From Neocallimastix lanati (nom. inval.) (lineage: Eukaryota > Neocallimastigomycota > Neocallimastigomycetes > Neocallimastigales > Neocallimastigaceae): 20,000 nt of DNA. The notes beneath the pieces were generated by a model that did not search any database, was not told where the DNA came from, and worked only from the letters and a program-made list of their open reading frames with translations. This document shows positions 1 to 11,857 of the stretch, piece by piece (positions within the stretch are counted from its first letter, which is position 1; every line of letters starts with the position of its first letter). The translations under genes and the position numbers were made by a program. The stretch covers positions 655,001-675,000 of the forward strand of contig JACVTC010000087.1 in NCBI GenBank assembly GCA_016946835.1. Reading direction: 5' to 3'.

Positions 1-1827
1 GATTGAATAGTAATTATAATAATTATGAAATTAAATAGTTAAGAATGATCTCTCTCTTTTCCTCTTTTACCTTTTCCTTTTTCTTTATTTTATTTTTTTT
101 TTATAGATTATATATTTAATTTTTTTTCGTACATATAAAACTAATTAATATGAATGTATTAAAACACTATATCATTATTATTATATTAATATAACGTTTT
201 AGTGTATTCATATTGATAATAATAATAATAATAATAATAAAAATAAAATAATATATATAAAAAAAATTTATTATTAAATCGTCTCAAACACAAAAACAAA
301 AACAAAAAATAAAAAAAAAAGTTTTGAATGCGAAGTCTTTTTTTTTACTTTATGAATATGTATTTAATTTTTTTTTTCCTTTTCCTTTTTTTTTTTATGT
401 CATTAAAAACCAAAAAAAAAGAAAAAAAAAATTAAAGATATATTATATTATATTCATGTCATTTTAAATAGTATCATAAATTATATTTTTTTAATATTCT
501 TTTTTTTTTGTTTTTTTTTAAAAAAAAAAGAAAAAATAATTATTCCATTTATATTGACTATAATTAATTATATAATAAAATTAAAAAAATAAAAAAAAAA
601 GGATACAAATTAATTATATGAACTTTAGGTTCATTAATTATAATAGATAATAATTAATAATTAAAAGTATGTTTTATTATAATAAAATAAAAAAAAAATT
701 ATTATAGAAAAAAAAAGTAAAAATTAATGAAAATTTGAAAATTTATTGAACATAAAAATAATAATAATTAAATCAAAAAATAAAAAAAAAAGTAAAAATT
801 AAAAAAATAAAGTTTTTAAAAATTTTTTGGATACAAAAAACAAAAAAAAAAAAAAAATTACCTATAATAATAAAAAAAAAAAATAAAAATATTTTTAAAT
901 GACATTCATTAATTAATCATCATAAAAATAATTATATATATTTATAATTGATTCATATTTGAAATAATTAATAAAAATAAAATAAAATAAAATATATATA
1001 TATAAAAAAAAATCTTATTTTATATAAATTGTATATTTATTACTTTTTTTTTTTTTTTAATAGTTCATTAACATTTTTATTCATATCTGATTTATATTCA
1101 ATTTTACTAAACTTTTTTTTTTTTTTTTTATTATTATGTATGTAATATCAATTATATAACAAATTAATCTTAATAAAACTTTATTTATATATAAAAATAT
1201 ATTTTTATCATTTAATTTCTCAATTTTATAATATTAAAGAATCAAAATTTAAAAATTAAAAAAAAAATCTTTATCGAATAATTATTATTATATTCTTATA
1301 TATATATATATATATATTCTTTAATTGTAAAATTGGATTTATTATAAAATTTTTTTTTTATATTATTATTTCTTTTGTTTTTTTTTTTTTTAAAAAAAAA
1401 AAAAGAAAAAAGGATGATGAAGTATTAAATAATTAACAGATTAACCTTCAATATATATATATATATGTATATTATTTAATATTGTAATTATTATTACTAT
1501 TATATATATATATTATATACTTTTTTTTTTTTTATTTTTATTTTGAAAAATAGGTTAAAAGAAAAAAAAAAGATATTCTTATTATAATTAAGAAAATCGA
1601 ATAAAAAAAAAGAAATAAATAAAAGTGAAAAAAAAAAAACTATAGATCTATAGATAAAATAGATAATATATATTAAATAAATAAATAAATTAAAAAGAAA
1701 AATACAAAAACGAAAAACAAAAAACAAAAAACAAAGAATAAAAAATAAAAATAAAAATAAATTAAATAGAATAATATAAAAACAAAACAAAAAACAATAA
1801 AATAAAACAAAAAATAAATAAAAAAAA
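1..1827. other. AT-rich intergenic region upstream of the RING-H2 gene
   Basis: No coding region is visible. The stretch consists of A and T homopolymers, TA and TAA microsatellites and short imperfect hairpins, for example ATGAAC/GTTCAT at about 619-634. The last 150 bases before the ATG at 1828 are purine-rich with many AAATAA and AAACAA words. That resembles the leader ahead of the deacetylase gene, so this part probably holds the promoter and 5' UTR. No TATA box can be singled out in such sequence. Confidence 0.6.
147..214. repeat. Imperfect inverted repeat, about 24-bp arms
   Basis: The left arm (about 147-170) and right arm (about 191-214) are inverted copies sharing ATATGAAT and TAAAAC blocks. 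Most of the mismatches would be G-T wobbles in RNA. The spacer is about 20 bases of TATTAT. It may be a decayed miniature fold-back, or a chance product of the low-complexity background. Confidence 0.35.
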
Positions 1828-4364
1828 ATGACTGATTATTATCATTTAATACAAAATTTTCTAATAAAAGATATCATTAAAATAAAATATGGAGTTATTC
1901 TATTTCTAATTCTATTGATAGTAGTAAGGTATCGAGAATATAAAAAGAATCAAGAGGTGATCAAAAAATTGAAAAAAAGAATACATATTCAGAGACTTAA
2001 AGCAGATGATAAAAGTAGAAGATTAAGAAGATATCAGAGGAGGTGTAATCATAAAAGTAGAGTTGATGGAAGTAGTAGTGAAAATACAGAAGAAGAAGGA
2101 GATGAAAATGATAATAATAGGAATGATAATAATAATAATAATAATAATAACAATGAAGAAAAAAGGGAAGTAGAAGAAGAATTAGAAGTAGAGGAAGAAG
2201 AAGAAGAAGAAGTGGAATCTAGTATTGAAATGATTAAGAGGAAAAATGAAGTGAAACGAATAAGAAAAAACTTATATTATCATTTAATGCAAGATGGTAT
2301 ATCCTTTATGATGGAACATTTAAATCCCATCACTGTGTATATGATGATCCATCCACCAGAATCTCTCTCTTCTTCCATTTCAAGTATAGATCAAAATAGA
2401 GATTCAAATCCACCTTCAAAGTTGGATATATCGACTTCTACAAATAAATCAAAAAAGAAGGAATTATCTTCCTCCTCTCCTTCCAATAAACATGATCATA
2501 AACAACAAAATTCATTAAATAGTCCTAACACTCTTAAAAATACTGGTAGTGGTAGTGGTAGTGGAAGTACCAGTACCAGTAAGAAAAATCGATATCATGA
2601 TGAGCACGGTCCTTCCTCATCCTATCTTTTAAAAACTGAAAGTAATGATAGTGTTTCTCATCGACCTCAATTCCATTCCCATTCCCACTCTCATACCCAT
2701 TCTCATTCACATTCTAATTCACATAGTAAAGAAAATAGTCAAAAACCATCTCATCATTATAAACCACAACCTCAACTTCTTGAACGTAATGATAGTCATT
2801 CCTCTATTTCTTCAGGCATATCTAATGATTCGGCAGCTTCTTATTCTTCCTTTTTTTCAACTGAAAGTCCTCATCATCTTATGGAAAAAGATCATTATTC
2901 AGGTACATCAATAATAGAAGGTAAACAGTGTCAAAGTCCAACTCAAAGTCCACATCATAGTCGTAATTCCAGTCATAGTCGTAGTGGTAGTCGTAGTCAT
3001 TCAAACCGTACATCAAATGAACCTTCCTTAATAGCTCAAAGAAAAATTAATGGATCAAAATCCAATAATTTATCTCTTTTGAAATCGCATAGTGAAGATG
3101 GATTACCTTCTCACTCTCATGCTCATGCTTATGCTTATGCTCATGTTCATACTCACCAACATTCACATCATCCTTCACGATCATCTAGCCGTTCTCATTC
3201 AAAACAAAATTCATCCTCCTCCTTAAAAATTTCTACCTCCTGTCTTAATCCTAATCCTAATTCTACTGCTACTGATTTAGAACATTCAACCAACGGATAT
3301 AGCCCCTATACCAGTCCAGTAAATGTATCTTCTCCTCTTAAGATTTCATATTCAGCAAGTCAAACGAATATAACTTCTTTTTCAGAGACCGCTTCCCCTA
3401 CCACCATAACCGCCACCACTATCATTGAAGGTAAATCTTCTTCTTCTTCTTCTTCAAAACGTAATTCCGACATACCTCATTCCTCCTCTTCCACTCATAA
3501 TAATACGGGTAAACATTCTAATTTTCTTGGATCTATTTCTTCAATATTTAGTAAAAGTAGAAGTAAGTTTAATAATAAAAATACAAAAAAAAGAAAAAAA
3601 AATTATAAATTCATATATAATGAACATATATAAATACATGTTCATTATACTAAAATAATTTTTTTTATTTTTTTTAACTAATATTATATTATATAATATT
3701 AATTTTACTGACTTTTTTTTTTTAATTTTTTTTATTATTATTTTTTTTAATATATATAAATTTCTTTATTATTATTTTTATTAAATATAAATTCATTAAT
3801 TTTATATATAATAAAATATATACACTCATACAAATTCATACAATATCTATATATATTAAATGAATAAATATTAATAAAATGAATAATTTAAATAATTTAA
3901 ATAATTTCAATAAATAAATTTATAATAATAATAATTAATGATATCTAAATTAGATAATTCCAGTTCAAGAACCAATGTACAAGCTCATGACTCGAATTCC
4001 TCTTTAAATCATCATATTCCTCCTTCTTCGACATCCTCCTCGTTAAACGGTAACACTAGTCGTCCAAGAAGTTCCTTCTTTAATATTATTCGTCAAGGAT
4101 TTGAACTATTTAGAGAGGATTATTCAAATCAATATATTGAGGTAAGGAAAGAAAAAAAAATAAATAAAAAAATAAAAAATAATAATAAAAAAAAAAATAA
4201 AAAATTAAAAAGTACATAAAATATATAAAAGTCTTTTAAAATAAAGATTAATAAAAAATATAAAATTAAAAAAAAAAAGAAGTAGAAATAATATATTATA
4301 TATATATATATATATAAAAGTAAAAATAATATATTTAGTAAATATAATTTTTTTTATTATATGA

Positions 4365-4395
<31 letters not shown>

Positions 4396-5778
4396 ATATC
4401 TATCTAAATCTATATTCATATCTATCTTAATAGGAATTATTAGATATATATAGAGATGAAAATATTACTCGGGCCTTAAAGGCAAAGAAAGGAGGGGCTA
4501 CCGATGATGAATTAAAATACTTAAAAACAGTGATCTATCGACCCAGTGAGGATGAAAATGATATTAAACCTCCTGTGAAAGAAATATCTAATTTATCCTC
4601 TGAGTTTTCCACTAATAGTATTAATAATAACAATAATAATAATAATGATAATGATAGTTTTACAGTATCTGGAATTGAAGGGAATTCAAATCCTAATACT
4701 CTAGATAATGATTATAATTATAAACAAGGACAGAAACAGGAACCGGAACAAGAACAGAAATATTTAAGTGAACGACCATTAACACCAAATTCAGAAAACG
4801 AGAAGTCACCCATAACAAGAGATAAAGGTAAAGGTAAAGGAAAAGAAGCAGAGGTAGATAATGAAAATGAAAATAACTATGAATCAGCACTCAATGCCGA
4901 AACATTACCAAATACAAGTACGATCCAAACGAATACCATTAAGGATTATCATAATGGAAAACCACCATTAACTCCTATTTCTAAAAATAATAATAATAAC
5001 GCTTCCTCCTCTTCATTGCACTCAATAACTAATGAAGAGATGGAAAGATCATCAGTGACTCCAACTGAAGTATCACAAAATAACTGTCAACCAAGAACTT
5101 CATCGTCAAAATCCGAAACTCCTACGGATAAAACAATAAAATCAGCAGGTAATAATGATAGTAGAATTATTTATAATGAAAAAACATGTTCCATTTGTTT
5201 TGAAGATTTTCATATCAATGAAAAAATTATTATGCTGGAAGCCTGTTCTCATATGTAAGTAGAAAAAAAAAAAAAAAAAAAAAACTATATATATATATTA
5301 TTATTATTATTATTATTATTATTTTATAAAATTATATTTAAAAATTAGTAAATAATACAGTTATTTATAAAAAAAATTTTTTTTTTTATTTAATTTTATA
5401 TATATTTTTAAATCCTATATATATAATGATTATAATTGTAATATTTAAATTTTTTGTACTATTCTATTCCATTAAAATAGTTTCCATCGCCATTGTATTG
5501 CCAGTTGGTTAAAAATTAAAAAAGATTGTCCAATATGTCGAAGAGATGTCATTTTCAATAGTGATAAAAAGAAAGGAAAGGATAAAGAGATTAGTCGATC
5601 AAGGTCTTCCTCAGTATCTACCGCTCATACCCACTCCAGTCGTCGTAACAGAATTAATTCTCTAACAAATAATACTACCACAAATAATTCTTCAGTATAT
5701 ACTTCCAGAGATAACTCCAGAGATAATTCCAGAGATAATTTAAATAATCCTGGAAATAATTCTATTGTAAATGATTAA
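1828..5778 (+). CDS. Membrane-anchored Ser/His-rich RING-H2 protein (putative E3 ubiquitin ligase), four exons
   Basis: Preferred model: exons 1828-3562, 3954-4141, 4434-5254 and 5481-5778, giving 1013 aa. The RING-H2 domain lies at residues 893-934: C893-x2-C896-x15-C912-x-H914-x2-H917-x2-C920-x10-C931-x2-C934, with the usual Trp (W924) and Pro (P932). RING-H2 proteins are typically ubiquitin E3 ligases that bind E2 enzymes through two zinc ions; that role here is inferred. The N-terminus has a short hydrophobic segment (about 21-33) followed by a basic stretch (34-74), which suggests a membrane anchor. Then come an Asn run and an acidic run (88-129), and a long Ser-rich part with His-Ser (283-299) and His-Ala/Tyr (429-448) repeats. 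Residues about 610-680 look more ordered. The third and fourth exons are certain, because the RING is split exactly across their intron. Alternative: two genes, 1828-3633 (601 aa) and 3938-5778 (440 aa, with the RING at 320-361). Confidence 0.72.
3563..3953 (+). other. Predicted intron 1 of the RING-H2 gene (phase 1)
   Basis: It runs from a consensus GTAAGT at 3563 to TAG at 3951-3953 (391 bases). Reading through the donor gives a Lys/Asn-rich tail and a stop at 3631-3633, of the kind also produced by reading into the next intron. Donor and acceptor phases match: 578 codons plus one base before, two bases of a codon after. If this intron is not used, the sequence holds a stop codon, a 304-base gap and the start ATG at 3938 of a separate gene. 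Confidence 0.55.
4142..4433 (+). other. Intron 2 of the RING-H2 gene (phase 0)
   Basis: GTAAGG at 4142 to TAG at 4431-4433 (292 bases), with poly(A), (TA)n tracts and no coding signal. Joining 4141 to 4434 keeps the reading frame and leads into a charged, coding-like stretch (4434-4530) that lies upstream of the first possible start in that exon. Confidence 0.85.
5255..5480 (+). other. Intron 3 of the RING-H2 gene, interrupting the RING finger (phase 2)
   Basis: GTAAGT at 5255 to TAG at 5478-5480 (226 bases), with poly(A), (TTA)n and poly(T). The splice falls within the codon right after the fourth zinc ligand (His of the C-x-H pair). Joining restores H-x2-H-x2-C and the last C-x2-C with canonical spacing, which is strong evidence for these exact sites. 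Confidence 0.95.
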
Positions 5779-6558
5779 GTGTTATTAATAATGATAATCA
5801 AGAGAGTAATAATGATACCATCATTTCATAAATATTTATCTTATTCTTTTATATATATATATATAATTCTAAAAATAATATAGATAAAAAATTGTATTGA
5901 AATATTTTTCATATTATATAATATAATGTTTATATCTTTAAAAGTTATATAGAATTTTATATTATATAATATTTATAAGTTATATAGTAATATTTTATAA
6001 TATTCTTATGTATATTTAAACAGTAACTATCCTTTTTTTTTATATTTTTATATTTTTATTTCTTTATTTAAGAGTTCATATATTTACATAAAGAATATTT
6101 TATATATTATACATTTAATGTATTAAATTATTAAGATATAATGCTCTAAAGCATTATACCTTAATAATATATATTATATATATATATACCAATAAAATTT
6201 TGATTCTAATATAATAAATGTATTAATAATAATAACTTTAAATTGATACAGTTTTTATTTACTTTATTTTATTTTACTGTTATGTCTTTATAAAATCAAT
6301 TGAGTGTTTTTGAAATAAATATATGTATATATATATATATATAAACATATTATTCTATTATTTTAATGTACTAAAAAATTCTTTATGTAATTATATAATA
6401 AATATTATTTATATTTAAATTTCTATATTTTTATATAAAAAAAAAAAAGTTAATAATACTAATAGTGTTATAAGAAAAGAAAAATATTATTTATTAACGA
6501 TAATTATTATTGTAGACTAAGATCTTTTTGTAATTAGAATTCATTAAAATATCTATAT
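5779..6558. other. AT-rich region downstream of the RING-H2 gene
   Basis: This holds the 3' UTR and spacer, with no coding region. An AATAAA-type word occurs at about 6192. (TA)n tracts lie at about 5850-5864 and 6325-6345. A 19-bp hairpin inside it is listed separately. Confidence 0.5.
6127..6168. repeat. 19-bp stem-loop
   Basis: The arms 6127-6145 and 6150-6168 are reverse complements with a single mismatch and a CTAA loop. The core AATGCT/AGCATT is richer in G/C than its surroundings. Lying 350 bases after the stop codon, it could be a small fold-back element or an RNA structure; nothing identifies it further. Confidence 0.7.
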
Positions 6559-7333
6559 ATTATTTTTTAAATATTAATATGAATTTCATTTTATAATATA
6601 TAAATAAATAGATATATAATAAATAAATAAATAAGTAAATAAACAAATAAACAATATATAAATAAATTAATAATATATAAAATAAATAATTAAATATACA
6701 AATAGAAAATATAAAAATTTTAAATATTACCGCATTGTGGTAATGTAATGCAGTTTTTTACGGTTAAAAAAAAAAAAAAAAAGCATGAAATAAAATAAGA
6801 AATTTTATTATATAATAATTATTATTGGAAATAAAAGTTTATAAAGTTATTATCATATTTTATTATTATTTTTTATTTCTATTATTATTTATTGTTATAA
6901 TTTATTATTATTTTTTAAATATTAATATGAATTTCATTTTATAATATATAAATAAATAGATATATAATAAATAAATAAATAAGTAAATAAACAAATAAAC
7001 AATATATAAATAAATAATATATAAATAAATAGATATAATAAATAAATAAATAAGTAAATAAACAAATAAACAATATATAAATAAATTAATAATATATAAA
7101 ATAAATAATTAAATATACAAATAGAAAATATAAAAATTTTAAATATTACCGCATTGTGGTAATGTAATGCAGTTTTTTGCGGTTAAAAAAAAAAAAAAAA
7201 AAGCATGAAATAAAATAAGAAATTTTATTATATAATAATTATTTTTGGAAATAAAAGTTTATAAAGTAATTATCATATTTTATTATTATTTTTTATTTCT
7301 ATTATTATTTATTGTTATAATTTATTATTATTA
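6559..7333. repeat. Near-identical tandem duplication, unit 348 bp, second copy expanded to about 419-427 bp
   Basis: Copy 1 is 6559-6906 and copy 2 is 6907 to about 7333. They differ by only a few single-base changes (for example ACGGTT against GCGGTT) apart from a 71-base internal re-duplication in copy 2. That block, rich in AAATAAAT and GTAAATAAAC words, occurs twice in copy 2 (about 6935-7075) and once in copy 1. Such high identity in this background points to a recent duplication. Confidence 0.85.
6723..6783. repeat. Structured motif followed by poly(A), copy 1 (copy 2 at 7142-7202)
   Basis: This is the only G/C-bearing island in the duplicated unit. It contains overlapping inverted repeats: ATTACC/GGTAAT around a 7-base loop, GCATT/AATGC, and ACCGCA paired with TGCGGT across the motif. 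The last is perfect in copy 2 and has one mismatch in copy 1. An A run of 16-18 bases follows. The pairings exclude one another in part. It could be a retroposon 3' end or a small transcribed structure; the function is unknown. Confidence 0.5.
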
Positions 7334-7849
7334 TTATTTATTATTATCAATTATTATCAATTATTATTATTATTTATTATTATAATTAATATTTATTATT
7401 TATTATATTATATATCGAGTTTATTTTTTTTTTATTATTATTATAATCAGTATTATTATAATTATTATTTATCATTTGTAATAGTAGCAAAGTTTATTTA
7501 TAATATTTTCCTATTAAATTTATTATAAAGTCTACCATAAACCTAAATAATAAACTAAGAATTTCTTGTCAATAAATTTTTTTTTACTCAGTTGATGGTC
7601 CTCTAACTTTATATATTATAATTATACTTTAAAAAACTCTAAAGATAATAACACTGATAATAATGGAGAATCATAATAATATTTAATAATGATGATAATA
7701 ATAATAAAAATAAATAAATAAATAAAATAATAAAAATAAATAAATATAATATATAATAATATGTAATAAATATATAGATAATAAATAATAAATAATATAT
7801 AATAAATAATAAATAATAAATATATAGATAATAAATAATAAATAATAAC
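7334..7849. other. AT-rich spacer without genes
   Basis: TTATTA microsatellite sequence (about 7320-7480) is followed by slightly more complex sequence (7485-7680) and AATAAAT-type repeats. Nothing coding is supported. Confidence 0.5.
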
Positions 7850-7997
7850 TAATAAATAATAAATAATAAATAATAAATAATAAATAATAAATAATAAATA
7901 ATAAATAATAAATAATAAATAATAAATAATAAATAATAAATAATAAATAATAAATAATAAATAATAAATAATAAATAATAAATAATAAATAATAAAT
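7850..7997. repeat. 7-bp satellite (AATAAAT)n, about 21 copies
   Basis: A pure array of the 7-bp unit runs for about 148 bases, with degenerate shoulders on both sides (about 7780-7849 and 7998-8060). Because 7 is not a multiple of 3 and no frame of this strand's complement meets a stop, it creates a spurious minus-strand ORF with a 7-residue period. Confidence 0.95.
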
Positions 7998-10900
7998 AAA
8001 TAATAATAAATAATAAATAATAATAAATAATAGAAAGAAGTATTTATTAATAATAATAGAATAATAAATAGTAAATAGAATAATCATTTTGTTTGCTTTT
8101 TAGTGGTCAGAATGCTTTGAAGTTCCAATATCAAAGAAATTAAAAATAAAAAATTAAAAATTAAACATTTTTATATATTAATTAAAATTTTATTAATTAT
8201 TTTATTTTTATTATTTATATCATTATTTGTACTTCTCCTCTTGAACTTTTCAAATTAAAGTTAAACTTTATTTCTTTTTCAAAATCTCAAATTTTTAAAA
8301 AGTTTAAAAATAATAAAATTATCTCATCAATTAAGTTTTCTGTTATTTAATTTATTTAATTAATTTATGAAACCAGTATCATATAAAAAAAAAGTTTAAT
8401 TTGTATAAAAAATAAATAATATATAATTAATGGTATATATAAATAAATACATAAATATTAATATATAAGTAAATATAAATAAATATAAATAAATATATAT
8501 AAATAAATATATTAGGTTGTTGATTTATTTTAGTCTTTGTTAATCAAAATAAAAAAAGAAAAATAAAAAACAAAAATTAAAGATTATTTAGAATTTTATA
8601 TAGAAAACTTTATATAACAAAGTTTTAATATTAAATTATTATTAAATTATTTAATTATTTAATTGATTAAATATTAGTTTAATAATTAATATTTAACTAC
8701 TTATTATTAATATTATATATTATTATCATTATCATTATTAGTAGTTTAATTATTAACATTTAACTACTTATTATTAATATTATATATTATTATCATTATT
8801 ATTATTTTTATAACTAAATAATATGTGAAAGAATTTTTTTTAAAATAAAAACAATTCCAACTTTCCATCTACTATTCAGCCATTTAGGTTCAAGCATCCC
8901 TCCTTTTATTATTAAATAAAGTATTTATCTTTATTTATAGAATTTAATATTCATTTATATGTAATATTGAGAGAAGAGAATAATTCATAACATATATAAT
9001 TCATATCATATATAATTATATAATTCATAACATATATATTTCTTTTAATTATCTTTTTATAATTTTTTTTATGATAATTTTCAATCAACCATAAATACTA
9101 AATTGTTTGTTCAACTTGAAGTTGATTGTAAAATAGATTTTGTGGACTTTATAGTTCAAACTAGACACAAATAATAATTAACTTATTTATATATAGGCAA
9201 TTATGATATTGGAAAAACCATTTGTTGTTGTATATCAAGCTGTAATATAAATATTTATATAACTATATATAAATGGTTATAAAAAGAGTTTATTTATATT
9301 TTTATTTATTTATTTATTAATTGTTGTGTTTATTTTGGTTTTATTTTTTTTTGTTTTAATTTTTATGTTTAATTAATAAAAATTGTATTTTTATCTTTTA
9401 AATACACTCTAATTAAACTTTATGATTATTATTTAATTAATTATTCAATTTAAAAATAAAATAAAATAAATACTAATAAAATTAATAATAATAAAATAAA
9501 TAATAATAAAATAATAAATAATAGATTAATAAAATAATAAATAATAGAATAATAAAATAATAAAATAATTTAATCAATAATAAAATAATCAATAAAAAAT
9601 AATAAATAATAATATGTTATATTATATTTGAAATATAATATATAATAAAGAGTATATGATAATATTATGATATATCAATTAAAAACCATATTGATTTAAA
9701 TATAAAAATAAAATAAAATAAAAATATAATTAATATAATTAATTATAATCATGTGACTTACACATATAGTATTTTTAGCATATATTTGGTATAAAAAAAA
9801 TGTTCTTTAAGAAGTAATTTCTATATTTCATTATTGTTTTTTCCTTCTTAATTTGAATAATTATGACATAAATTATCAATTGTTTGTTCCTCTATATTAA
9901 TGTATAAAATTACAATATAAGTATGATTAAATAAAATAAAAATTTAATTTAATAAGAGTCAAATATAAACTTTTATTATAAAATTATATTCATTATATAT
10001 AATTTTTTTTTTTAATAACTAGCCATATTTATTTATATATGTTTCAACCTTTAATAATTATTTTATTTTTCATCGTATTCAATAAAAAAAATGTCTCTCT
10101 AATTGTAATTATTAATAAAAATAATAATACTAAAATAAAATAGATTAATTTATATGACAAAAAAAAATATAAAACATTTTAATACTATAAAATAACAAAC
10201 TATAAATAAATAAATAAATAAATATAGTTCTTTAATTATTATTATTATTATACTTGGAATAATTAAAATTTATAGTTATTAATTATTATTATTTATTATT
10301 GATTATTTATTTATTATTATTATTGATAGATATTATAAATTGTAATTATTTATTATTATTATTGATATTCATATTAATCATTATTAACATATAAATTTCC
10401 CTTTTTTATTATATACCAGCAATATTATTGGTGATTTTTTCATTATCTAATAATGTAACTAAAAAAAAAAAAAAAAAAAAAATAATAATAAAAAGGGAGA
10501 ATTTCACTAAAAAATAATTGATTATTATTATTATTATTATTATAATTAATTTATACTCTTAGACATTGAATGTAAGAAATGACTATTCAATAAGCATTTA
10601 TTTATATATTAAAGTACGTATATATAAAGTTTAGTAAGAGAAGCAATAGCTTCTCTATATATATATATAATTCAAAAATTAAATATGAATTTAATAAATT
10701 TAATAGTATTAAATAGTATTAATAATGAAATATTATGATATTAATATCAATTATTATTTAATACTAATAATTTTATTATATATTATTTAATTATTTAATT
10801 ATTATTTATTATTTATTATTTATTTATTATTAATATTTTATGATCATTTCTTAATAATTATTTTATATTAATAAAGTTAATTATTAATTCTAGTATATCC

Positions 10901-11355
10901 AATAATGTTTATCAAAATTAATATTTAAAAAGATTTTACTATTATAATTATTATAAATATTAATATCTTTATTTTTTTATGCTAAATTGAAACTAAACTA
11001 AACTCAAATATATATGTTAAGTAATATATTGTGGATGAGAGTACTACATATTAATGTAGTATTCATAATATATATAAAATTTTGACAAATAAAAAAAAAA
11101 AAAAAAAAAAAAATTAAATTAACCATTTAAAAAAAATGATATTAATAAAAAAAAACTTCTTAATATATAAATATAAGAAATTAATATGTGGTATTATATT
11201 AATATTTGCACTTGTTATATAACAAGAAATTAATTTTTAATTTAAAAAATTATATCCATCTGTAATTTCAAAGTCATATATAATATATGTAATCATTTAA
11301 ATGGTTATCAATATAATATTATTTTTTTTTGTTATATAATTTTTTTTTAAATAAA
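7998..11355. other. Long gene-free AT-rich region
   Basis: No convincing ORF is present on either strand. It contains AAT, AAAT and TTA microsatellites, poly(A) runs (about 10460-10480 and 11091-11113), an 8-bp hairpin (10637-10656, AGAGAAGC/GCTTCTCT), a TACTACAT/ATGTAGTA hairpin (about 11041-11062) and a perfect 16-bp palindrome (11211-11226, CTTGTTATATAACAAG). A short island at 9097-9174 has coding-like codons for 25 residues but no start or family signature. It may be a gene relic. Confidence 0.5.
8675..8808. repeat. 67-bp tandem duplication
   Basis: Two adjacent copies, 8675-8741 and 8742-8808, share TAGTTTAAT, TTTAACTACTTATTATTAAT and TATTATTATCATTAT blocks with a few substitutions. Confidence 0.75.
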
Positions 11356-11811
11356 AATGAATATATAAATATAAATAAATATAACTGTAAATGTAAATAA
11401 ATGAATATATAAATATAAATAAATATAACTGTAAATATAAATAAATGAATATATAAATATAAATAAATATAACTGTAAATGTAAATAAATGAATATATAA
11501 ATATAAATAAATATAACTGTAAATATAAATAAATGAATATATAAATATAAATAAATATAACTGTAAATGTAAATAAATGAATATATAAATATAAATAAAT
11601 ATAACTGTAAATATAAATAAATGAATATATAAATATAAATAAATATAACTGTAAATGTAAATAAATGAATATATAAATATAAATAAATATAACTGTAAAT
11701 GTAAATAAATGAATATATAAATATAAATGAATATAAATTTAAATGTAAATAAATGAATATATAAATATAAATGAATATAAATTTAAATGTAAATAAATGA
11801 ATATAAATTAA
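11356..11811. repeat. 44-bp minisatellite, 10 full copies plus a partial one
   Basis: Units start at 11356 and every 44 bases to 11796. The first seven alternate strictly between GTAAATGTAAATA and GTAAATATAAATA endings, which makes an 88-bp higher-order repeat. Unit 8 repeats the first type. Units 9 and 10 form a third type with changes in the middle, and a partial unit ends the array. The 156-aa minus-strand ORF across it is a by-product of the repeat. Confidence 0.97.
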
Positions 11812-11857
11812 TTCCAATATATATTAAAACATAATATGTTTTATACAACCATTTCTA

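Noticed and set aside
1500-1790. 96-aa minus-strand ORF
   Set aside because: It consists almost only of F, I, L, Y and K from homopolymer runs in the 5' flank of the RING-H2 gene; no domain or codon structure.
7683-8087. 134-aa minus-strand ORF
   Set aside because: It is generated by the 7-bp satellite (7-residue period); not a protein gene.
11356-11811. CRISPR-like array
   Set aside because: Units abut without spacers and the host is a eukaryote; it is a minisatellite.
11347-11817. 156-aa minus-strand ORF with a 44-residue period
   Set aside because: It follows the 44-bp minisatellite exactly; hydrophobic repeats come from AT-rich units.
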